Below, one piece after another: positions 1-5,085 of a DNA stretch of 5,085 nucleotides. Below the pieces are notes generated by a model. That model made no database searches. It had not been told where the DNA came from and was given only the letters and a program-made list of their open reading frames with translations. The stretch is from the NCBI GenBank assembly GCA_947446625.1, contig CANFIE010000323.1, forward strand, positions 1 to 5,085, written 5' to 3'. Each line of letters begins with the position of its first letter. Within the stretch, counting starts at the first letter, position 1. A program made the translations under genes and the position numbers. This DNA comes from Acetobacteraceae bacterium (lineage in GTDB: Bacteria; Pseudomonadota; Alphaproteobacteria; Acetobacterales; Acetobacteraceae).

Positions 1-23
1 GCGCGGCCCGGCCGCTGGCAAAC

Positions 24-47
24 CTCCGGCATAACGATTTGCCGGAG
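24..47 (+). promoter_or_regulatory. Inverted repeat enclosing the ribosome binding site of the yqhA-like gene
   Basis: CTCCGGCA (24-31) and TGCCGGAG (40-47) are perfect reverse complements, separated by an 8-base AT-richer loop (32-39). The last four bases of the 3' arm, GGAG (44-47), are the only good Shine-Dalgarno match for the ATG at 56, with 8 bases between. In RNA the arm would therefore pair with and hide the ribosome binding site. No T-run follows, so a classic intrinsic terminator is unlikely, although it could be the 3' end structure of an upstream gene or a protein operator. The pairing is directly visible; any regulatory role is inference. Confidence 0.4.
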
Positions 48-55
48 AACCAACC

Positions 56-613
56 ATGAGCCCACCTGAGCAGAAGCACGCCCCCACCGGCCATCGGCCC
101 TTGCGGCCGCTGCCGGCGCTGATCTTTTCCTCGCGCTGGTTGCAGTTGCCGCTGTATCTCGGGCTGATCTTGGCGCAGGCGGTGTATGTGTTCCTGTTCC
201 TGAAGGAGCTTTGGCACCTGATCTCGCACGCGGTGGATTTCAGCGAACAGCAGATCATGCTGGTGGTGCTGGGGCTGATCGACGTGGTGATGATTTCCAA
301 CCTGCTGGTGATGGTGATTGTCGGCGGGTATGAGACCTTCGTTTCCCGGCTGCGGCTGGAAGGCCACCCGGACCAGCCGGAATGGCTGAGCCATGTGAAT
401 GCCGGCGTGCTGAAGGTGAAGCTGGCCATGGCCATCATCGGCATTTCCTCCATCCACCTGCTGCGCACCTTCATTGAGGCGACCAGCATTGGCGGGCCGA
501 ACGCCACCATCACCTCGGAAGCGGTGCTGTGGCAGGTGATCATCCACACGCTGTTCGTCGCCTCGGCCATTGGCATTGCCTATGTCGACAAGCTGACGCG
601 GTCTGACCATTAG
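56..613 (+). CDS. yqhA: UPF0114 (YqhA) family inner-membrane protein
   Basis: This 185-residue protein matches what I remember of E. coli YqhA (about 164 residues) along most of its length. Shared elements are SRWL near residue 26, an LID/NLLVMV..GYE.FVS block at 73-97, a WL...LK.K.A segment, ISSIHLLR at 130-137, VIIH at 161-164 and a C-terminal Y.DKLTR ending in His. Four hydrophobic segments are visible at about 31-50, 67-90, 120-141 and 158-177, giving an integral inner-membrane protein; a cleavable signal peptide is not evident. The extra length is a Pro- and His-rich N-terminus (1-22) that probably lies in the cytoplasm. The ATG at 56 is preceded by GGAG at 44-47, and the stop is TAG at 611-613. 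The molecular function of the family is not established to my knowledge, and no role is assigned here. Membership is secure. A functional tie to the downstream nuclease genes is not supported, since a 76-base gap separates them. Confidence 0.93.
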   Translation: MSPPEQKHAPTGHRPLRPLPALIFSSRWLQLPLYLGLILAQAVYVFLFLKELWHLISHAVDFSEQQIMLVVLGLIDVVMISNLLVMVIVGGYETFVSRLRLEGHPDQPEWLSHVNAGVLKVKLAMAIIGISSIHLLRTFIEATSIGGPNATITSEAVLWQVIIHTLFVASAIGIAYVDKLTRSDH

Positions 614-645
614 TTGCAGGACCGATAGTGCCCCCGTGCGAATTG

Positions 646-662
646 GCCTAGGCTGGCGCGCC
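646..662 (+). promoter_or_regulatory. Adjacent palindromes with a possible -10 element upstream of yhaO
   Basis: In the 76-base gap after the yqhA-like gene, the 8-bp palindromes GCCTAGGC (646-653) and GGCGCGCC (655-662) stand one base apart. TAGGCT at 649-654 resembles a -10 hexamer and would place a transcript start about 30 bases before the yhaO ATG. No convincing -35 hexamer lies 16-18 bases upstream, so the promoter call is weak. Neither palindrome is followed by a T-run, so an intrinsic terminator is not supported. The gap is also short enough for read-through from the gene before it. Confidence 0.22.
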
Positions 663-676
663 TGAGCCACAAGCAC

Positions 677-680
677 GAGG
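677..680 (+). promoter_or_regulatory. Ribosome binding site of yhaO
   Basis: GAGG at 677-680 lies 9 bases before the ATG at 690 and supports that start. The first conserved motif of the phosphoesterase (D12, H14) follows almost at once, so no later start could give a working protein. Confidence 0.7.
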
Positions 681-689
681 ATTGCCAGC

Positions 690-1952
690 ATGCCGGGTAC
701 CTTTCGCTTCCTGCATGTGGCCGATGTGCACCTGGACAGCCCGATGCGCGGGCTGACCCGGTATGAGGGACTGCCGGTGGCGGAGATTCGCGGCGCCACC
801 CGGGCGGCCTTCACCAACATGGTGGAGGCGGCGCTGGCCGAGTCAGTGGATTTCGTTGTCATCGCCGGGGATTTGTTCGACGGCGACTGGCGCGACATGA
901 GCACCGGGCTGCACTTCGCCGCCGCCATTGGCCGGCTGACGCAGCGCGGCATTCCGGTGTTCATCCTGGCCGGCAACCATGACGCTGATTCGCGGCTGAC
1001 CAGCCAATTGCCGTTGCCGAAGGAAGTGCGGCGCTTTGGCGCGCGCAAGGCCGAGAGCTTTACCTTGCCGGAACTGGGCGTGGTGCTGCACGGCCGCAGC
1101 TTCGCCACACCGGAAGTGCGCGAGGACATGACCCCCGGCTACCCGGCGGCGGTGGCGGGGCTGTTCAATATCGGCGTGCTGCATACCTCGCTGGCTGGGT
1201 ATGCCGCGCATGAAACCTACGCGCCCTGCGCCCCGGCCACGCTGGCGGCCAAGGGGTATGACTATTGGGCGCTGGGGCATGTGCATGAGCACCAGGTGGT
1301 GCAGGCCGCGCCGCATATTGTGTTTCCGGGGAATTTGCAGGGCCGGCATATCCGCGAGACCGGGGCCAAGGGCGCCGTGCTGGTGGAAGTGGAGGATGGT
1401 GTGGTGCGGCAGTTGCGTCACTTGCCGCTGGACGTGCTGCGCTGGTGCCGGGTGGAGCTGCCCTGCGACACGCTGGCCGATGAGGATGCGCTGCTGGATG
1501 CCATGCGCGCCGCGCTGCATGGGCTGGCCGAGGCGGAGGGCGAAGGCCGGCTGGTGGTGGCGCGACTGGTGCTGACCGGGGCGACGCCGCTGCATGGCCG
1601 CTTGCAGGATAGGCGCGGCGCGCTGCGGGACCAGGTGCGGGCGCTGGCGGCACATGCCTCGGAGCGGTTGTTCATTGAGAAGCTGAGCCTGCACACCACG
1701 CCGCCGCGCAGTGAAGCGAGCGCGCAGCCCATTGCGGAGGATCTGGCGGCGATGCTGCGCGAGGCGTTGGCCGACCCGGAATTGGCGCAGGCGTTGCAGC
1801 AGGATTTGGCCGGGTTTCTGGCCGTGGCGCCGGAAGCGCGCGACGAGCAGCGCGAGAGCCTGTTGGCCCAGGCGCGAGCGGGAGAATGGACGGCGGCGCT
1901 GGCGGCGGCCTCGGAGGCGTTGGAAGCGCGGCTGATGCAGGGAGCGGGCTGA
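690..1952 (+). CDS. yhaO: YhaO-type DNA repair exonuclease (SbcD/Mre11-like metallophosphoesterase)
   Basis: This 420-residue protein has the full set of calcineurin-like phosphoesterase motifs expected to bind two metal ions. They are DVH (D12, H14), the GD of GDLFDG (D61), GNHD at 95-98, H165 in VLHTS, and GHVH at 196-199. The FPGNLQGRHIRE stretch at 212-223 and the LVVARLVLTG.TPLHGRL block at 288-305 are what I recall from the YhaO branch rather than classic SbcD, and the length agrees with B. subtilis YhaO (about 408). Domains are: nuclease core at about 5-245, a capping domain at about 250-340, and a helical Ala/Glu-rich tail at about 345-420 that may contact the partner ATPase, as the C-terminal part of Mre11 does. 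The expected activity is Mn-dependent nuclease action on DNA, in the cytoplasm. Its TGA (1950-1952) overlaps the ATG of the downstream ATPase gene by one base, a typical SbcD-SbcC arrangement. All ligand residues are intact. The family call is firm; the precise substrate is unknown. Confidence 0.94.
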   Translation: MPGTFRFLHVADVHLDSPMRGLTRYEGLPVAEIRGATRAAFTNMVEAALAESVDFVVIAGDLFDGDWRDMSTGLHFAAAIGRLTQRGIPVFILAGNHDADSRLTSQLPLPKEVRRFGARKAESFTLPELGVVLHGRSFATPEVREDMTPGYPAAVAGLFNIGVLHTSLAGYAAHETYAPCAPATLAAKGYDYWALGHVHEHQVVQAAPHIVFPGNLQGRHIRETGAKGAVLVEVEDGVVRQLRHLPLDVLRWCRVELPCDTLADEDALLDAMRAALHGLAEAEGEGRLVVARLVLTGATPLHGRLQDRRGALRDQVRALAAHASERLFIEKLSLHTTPPRSEASAQPIAEDLAAMLREALADPELAQALQQDLAGFLAVAPEARDEQRESLLAQARAGEWTAALAAASEALEARLMQGAG

Positions 1953-1954
1953 TG
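1940..1954 (+). promoter_or_regulatory. Translational coupling junction between yhaO and yhaN
   Basis: GGGAG at 1940-1944, inside the last codons of yhaO, is a Shine-Dalgarno sequence 7 bases before the ATG at 1952. That ATG shares its A with the yhaO stop in TGATG (1950-1954). Ribosomes ending on yhaO can restart on yhaN, which would keep the two subunits in balance. The overlap is seen directly; coupling is inferred from known behaviour of such overlaps. Confidence 0.75.
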
Positions 1955-4900
1955 CGCTTCGCCAGCCTGGAATTGCTGCGCTATGGCGGCTTTGCCGACC
2001 GCAGGCTGGAGCTGACTCGGGGCGAGTGCGACCTGCACTTCATCTTTGGGCCGAATGAGGCGGGGAAATCGACCACGCTGGAGGCGGTGGGGGATTTTCT
2101 GTTCGGCTTCCCACATGGCAAGGCGCAGGACTATCGGTTTGATGCCTCGCTGCTGCGGATTGGCGCGGTGCTGGAGGCAGGCCCGGTGCGGTTGGCGGCG
2201 CAGCGGCGGCGCAAAAAGCCCACGCTGGTGGATGCCGCCGAGCAGGAGGTGGCCGAGGGGCCGCTGGCGGCGATGCTGCGAGGGCAGACGCGGGAGGCGT
2301 TTCGGCTGGGCTGGAGCCTGGACCATGCCCGGCTGCGCGAGGGCGGCAAGTTGATGGTGGCGGCGCAGGGTGATGTGGGCCAGGCGCTGTTCGCCGCCGG
2401 CGCCGGCATGGCCGAGGTGGCGCGGGTGCTGCAGGCGCTGGAGGCAGAGGCGGATGGCATTTGGGCCAAGCGGCGCAGCGCGGCGCGGGGGTTTTCCCAG
2501 GCCGAGGCGCAGTTGAAGGAAGCCACCCAGGCGCTGGCGCGGGCCCAGGTGGCGCCCAAGGCGTGGAGCGATGCCAAGGCCGCGCTGGAGGCATTGGGCG
2601 CGCGGCAGGCGGCGCAGGAAACCGAGTTGCAGCAGGCCAGGGCGGCGCTGCGGGTGGTGGACCGCACGCGGCGCGTGGCGGTGGCGGTGGAGCGGCGGAA
2701 CTACCTGCTGGCGCAATTGGCTGGGCGGCGGGCGCCGCTGTTCTCGGCGGCGGCCGAGGCCGGATTTGACCAGGCCATGGCGGTGGTGGCCGAGGCCGGG
2801 CGGCGGCTGGCCACGGCGGAGGCTCTGGCGGCGGAGGCCAGGGCCAGCCTGGCCGGGTTGGCGCCGGATGCCGCGGTGCTGGCGCGGGCCGAGGCGGTGG
2901 AGGCGCTGCTGGAACGGCGCGGCGCGGTGCTGAAGGGGCAGGAGGACTTGCCGGCGCGGCAGGCCGAGCTGGCGGTGAAGACGGCCGAAATGCAAGGGCT
3001 GCTGGCGGAATTGGGCCAGGGCGGCAGGGCGGTGGCGGAGGTGATGGGCGCCCTGCCCTCGCGCGCCGTGGTCGCGCGGCTGCGGGGCAATGCCAAGGCC
3101 CGTGGCGAGGCGGCAAGCCGGGTGCAGGCCAAGCGCCAGGCCCAGGCGGTGGCGCTGCGCGAGCGGGAGCAGGTGCAGGCACGGATGGCGGCGGCGGTGG
3201 CGCCGGCGGCGTTGGGGCCGCTACAGGTGGCGCTGGCCGAAGCGCGGCGGCGGGGCGACCTGGATGCCGAGATGGCGCGGGCGCAGCGGGCGGCGGAAGC
3301 GGCACGGCGACGGGCCGGCGAGGCGTTGGAGCGGCTGGCGCCCTGGGCCGGCGATGTGGCGGCTCTGCGCGGGCTGGCGGTGCCGGCCGAGGCTGAGTTG
3401 GACCAGGCGATGCAGGCGCAACGTACTGCTGTGGCGGAGCGCGACGCGAGTGCTCAGGCGCTGCGCGGGCTGGCCGATAAGCTGGCGTTGAAGCGGCTGG
3501 AACGCGAGGGGTTGGCCGGGGCGCGGGGGGCGGTTTCGGCCGAGGATTTGGCGGCGGCGCGGGCGGCGCGAGATGCGGCCTGGGCCGGGCTGCGGCCGGG
3601 GCTGCTGGCCGGGGTGGCGGTGGCCGCTGGGCAGGTGGAGGTTTTCGAGGGGCTGGCGGCGGCGGCGGATGGGCTGGCGGATGCGCGGTTCCAGCGCGCC
3701 GAGGCCTCGGCGCAACTGCTGGGGCTGGACCTGGAACTGACCCGGCTGGCGGCCGAGGTGGCGCAGGCCGAGGCGCGGGCCGGAGCAGCGGCGGTGGCCG
3801 AGCAGGCGGGGCTGCGGGATTGGCAGGCGGGGCTGGCGGCTCTGGGCTTGCCGGTGCTGGCGCCGGAGGGATTGCGGGCCTGGCTGGGGCTGCGGTTGGC
3901 GGCCTTGCAGGCGGCGGAAGTGTCGGCGGAGGCCGAGGCGGCGGCGCTGGCTGCGGCGGAGGAGCGGGCGGCGGCGCTGCGGGCCTTGGGCGCGGCCATG
4001 CCGACCGGGGCGGCCTTGCCGGCGGGGGAGCCGGGGTTCGGGGCGCTGCGCGAGGCGGCCGGGCTGGCCCTGGAGGCGATGCAGCGGCAGGCGGTGGCGG
4101 CGGAAGCAGCGGCGACCCGGCTGCGCGAGGCCGAGGTGAAGCTGGAGGCCAGCGCTGCCGAGGTGGCGGCGGCCGAGGCGGAAAGCGCCGCGCTGGAGAG
4201 CGCCTGGGCCGGCATGGCGGCAGAGGCTGGAATTGCCCCGCACTGGGACGATGGGTTGGCCGAGTTGTACGAGCGGCTGCGGGCGGCGGGTGAGGCTCTG
4301 GCGCTGCTGCAGGGCCGGGTGGCGGGGATTGAGCATGACGCGGCGCGGTTTGGCGCCGCCGTGCTGGCGCTGGCCGAGGAAGTGGGCGAGCCAGCGGCGG
4401 GGCGCCCCCCTGCCCTGCTGGCGCTGGCGCTGCGGCAGCGCCTGGCCGAGGCACGGCGGGTGGCGGCACGGGCGGATGAGGTGGCGGGGCAGTTGCGGCA
4501 ACAGGAGGCGCAGGGCCGCGCCGCCCAGGCTGAGCAGGATGCGGCGCTGGCCGGGCTGGCGCCGCTGCATGCCCAGGCCGGTACGGTTGAGGCCGAGGCG
4601 CTGGCGGCGAAGGTTGAGGAAAGCCGGCAGGTGCAGGCTTGGTTGGGTACGCTGGCGGCAACGGAACAGCGGATTGTGGAGGATGGCGACGGACTGCCGC
4701 TGGAGGCTCTGGTGGCGGCCTGTGCCACGGCGGATTTGGCCGCGCTGCCGGATGAGGCCGGGCGGCTGGAGGCGCAGGTGCAGGAGTTGAGCAGCGGCTT
4801 GACCGAGGTGGCGGCGCGGCGTGGCGCGGCCGAGCGGGAATTCGCCGCGCTGGACCATGGCGCCGATGCCGCCGGCGCCGCCGCCGATGCCGAGATGGCG

Positions 4901-5085
4901 CGCAGCGAGTTGGAGGCGCAGGCCGAGGCCTATGTGCTGAAGCGCTCTCAGGCGGTGTTGCTGCGCTGGGTGGTGGAGCGGCACCGACAGCGCAACCAGC
5001 ATCCGCTGCTGACCCGGGCGAGCGCGGTGTTTCGGCGCCTGACGCTGGAGCGCTATCAGGGGTTGGCGATTGACCATGAGAGCGA
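1952..5085 (+). CDS. yhaN: YhaN-type SbcC/Rad50-like coiled-coil ATPase, 3' end outside the window
   Basis: The frame stays open for 1044 codons to the right edge, so the gene is partial. Residues 1-160 are the N-terminal ATPase lobe. They include the Walker A GPNEAGKST (33-41) and the block GQTREAFRLGWSLDHARLREGG (111-132) followed by GD.GQALFAAGAGM (140-153), which is the YhaN-type (AAA_27) signature. Residues of about 160-1000 are a long Ala/Glu/Arg/Leu-rich helical region with a few Gly/Pro breaks. RDAAW (540-544) and ADGLAD (572-577) lie near its middle. Residues 1002-1044 (WVVERHRQRNQHPLLTRAS..FRRLT...Y) match the stretch that leads into the second ATPase lobe. The ABC signature and Walker B should lie in roughly 100-130 missing residues. 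The only cysteines are C26 and C924, so there is no CxxC zinc hook. The expected role is the ATP-driven partner of YhaO in DNA-end or structure processing. Ala is about 28% by hand count, and Lys and Ile are very scarce. Confidence 0.93.
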   Translation, partial: MRFASLELLRYGGFADRRLELTRGECDLHFIFGPNEAGKSTTLEAVGDFLFGFPHGKAQDYRFDASLLRIGAVLEAGPVRLAAQRRRKKPTLVDAAEQEVAEGPLAAMLRGQTREAFRLGWSLDHARLREGGKLMVAAQGDVGQALFAAGAGMAEVARVLQALEAEADGIWAKRRSAARGFSQAEAQLKEATQALARAQVAPKAWSDAKAALEALGARQAAQETELQQARAALRVVDRTRRVAVAVERRNYLLAQLAGRRAPLFSAAAEAGFDQAMAVVAEAGRRLATAEALAAEARASLAGLAPDAAVLARAEAVEALLERRGAVLKGQEDLPARQAELAVKTAEMQGLLAELGQGGRAVAEVMGALPSRAVVARLRGNAKARGEAASRVQAKRQAQAVALREREQVQARMAAAVAPAALGPLQVALAEARRRGDLDAEMARAQRAAEAARRRAGEALERLAPWAGDVAALRGLAVPAEAELDQAMQAQRTAVAERDASAQALRGLADKLALKRLEREGLAGARGAVSAEDLAAARAARDAAWAGLRPGLLAGVAVAAGQVEVFEGLAAAADGLADARFQRAEASAQLLGLDLELTRLAAEVAQAEARAGAAAVAEQAGLRDWQAGLAALGLPVLAPEGLRAWLGLRLAALQAAEVSAEAEAAALAAAEERAAALRALGAAMPTGAALPAGEPGFGALREAAGLALEAMQRQAVAAEAAATRLREAEVKLEASAAEVAAAEAESAALESAWAGMAAEAGIAPHWDDGLAELYERLRAAGEALALLQGRVAGIEHDAARFGAAVLALAEEVGEPAAGRPPALLALALRQRLAEARRVAARADEVAGQLRQQEAQGRAAQAEQDAALAGLAPLHAQAGTVEAEALAAKVEESRQVQAWLGTLAATEQRIVEDGDGLPLEALVAACATADLAALPDEAGRLEAQVQELSSGLTEVAARRGAAEREFAALDHGADAAGAAADAEMARSELEAQAEAYVLKRSQAVLLRWVVERHRQRNQHPLLTRASAVFRRLTLERYQGLAIDHES
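4007..4043 (+). other. Cluster of four G-runs with G-quadruplex potential inside yhaN
   Basis: Runs of four or five G occur at 4007-4010, 4024-4028, 4033-4036 and 4040-4043, separated by 13, 4 and 3 bases. The long first loop falls outside the strict 1-7 base rule, so this is only a possible quadruplex, and it would form on the coding strand and in the mRNA. The runs arise from GGG glycine codons (G686, G692, G695, G697) next to G-starting or G-ending codons. They may therefore be nothing more than codon bias. Confidence 0.3.
4861..4892 (+). repeat. Short in-frame direct repeat in yhaN
   Basis: CGCCGATGCCG occurs at 4861-4871 and again at 4882-4892, a 21-base period equal to seven codons. 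It encodes the Ala/Asp/Gly-only stretch GADAAGAAADA (970-980). This stretch uses GCC for alanine where the surroundings mostly use GCG, which fits a small slippage or duplication event. It keeps the frame open and sits just before the conserved segment leading to the second ATPase lobe, so it may lengthen a linker. Confidence 0.4.

Noticed and set aside
3..15. GCGGCC-C-GGCCGC palindrome at the left edge
   Set aside because: With a one-base centre it cannot form a good hairpin at full length, and short GC palindromes are common at this base composition.
2..34. Possible C-terminus of an upstream gene, reading RGPAAGKPPA and ending at TAA 32-34
   Set aside because: Only ten codons are visible, with no recognisable motif and no strong third-position bias, so it cannot be told from chance.
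30..35. CATAAC as a -10 promoter element for the yqhA-like gene
   Set aside because: No -35-like hexamer is found at suitable spacing (7-12 is CCCGGC), and the match lies within the inverted repeat.
1931..1955. Direct repeat GCTGATGC, with an earlier ATG at 1935 as an alternative yhaN start
   Set aside because: The ATG at 1935 is in the yhaO frame (its Met 416), not the yhaN frame. The repeat is short, and the ATG at 1952 has its own Shine-Dalgarno.
3820..4293. A glycine-rich + strand frame resembling a Gly/Ala repeat protein
   Set aside because: It is the +1/+2 reading of the GCG/GAG/CTG-rich yhaN coil. Its repeats merely reflect shifted codons, and the yhaN frame continues unbroken through it into the conserved C-terminal segment.
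2040..4661. An 873-codon open frame on the - strand, with other long - strand frames at 1418-2995, 3221-5077 and 3454-4728
   Set aside because: They lie opposite yhaO and yhaN, which have clear family motifs. The antisense translations are low-complexity Pro/Ala/Arg/Gln/Ser-rich with no recognisable domain. Long stop-free antisense frames are expected in GC-rich genes.
2180..5085. Frameshift or pseudogene in yhaN, given its low-complexity sequence
   Set aside because: A codon-by-codon reading from 1952 to the edge has no stop. Family motifs at both ends (Walker A near residue 33 and the segment at 1002-1044) are in one frame.

Overview
The window is GC-rich (roughly 70% by eye) and, apart from short gaps, is entirely protein-coding on the + strand. 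Strong G/C-ending codon bias, Arg used in place of Lys, Ala-rich proteins and Shine-Dalgarno starts suggest a high-GC proteobacterium. An alphaproteobacterium (Rhodospirillales/Acetobacterales-like) is my best guess, but this rests on style and gene content only. There are no tRNAs, rRNAs, insertion sequences, CRISPR arrays or phage genes.

Layout. Bases 1-55 are a leader with an 8-bp perfect inverted repeat whose 3' arm contains the ribosome binding site of the first gene. Bases 56-613 encode a four-helix inner-membrane protein of the UPF0114/YqhA family. Bases 614-689 are a short gap with two neighbouring 8-bp palindromes, a possible -10 element and a ribosome binding site. Bases 690-1952 encode an SbcD/Mre11-like metallophosphoesterase of the YhaO type with all its metal-ligand motifs. 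Its TGA stop overlaps by one base the ATG of the next gene. From 1952 to the right edge runs a single open frame of 1044 codons with no stop. It is the YhaN-type, SbcC/Rad50-like ATPase, with its N-terminal ATPase lobe and very long Ala-rich coiled-coil region visible. The C-terminal lobe (ABC signature, Walker B) lies beyond the window.

How they work together. YhaO and YhaN form a translationally coupled pair that, by analogy with SbcD-SbcC and Mre11-Rad50, should make a nuclease-ATPase complex acting on DNA ends or structures. The visible YhaN lacks a CxxC zinc hook. Instead, the middle of its coiled-coil region has an RDxxW...ADxLAD segment that I recall as characteristic of proteobacterial YhaN proteins. 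The YqhA-like gene looks like an independent neighbour with no evident functional link.

I see no clearly new system here. The points most worth a second look are the hook-less apex of YhaN, the hairpin over the yqhA ribosome binding site, and a local switch to GGG glycine codons and G-runs at about 3450-4050.
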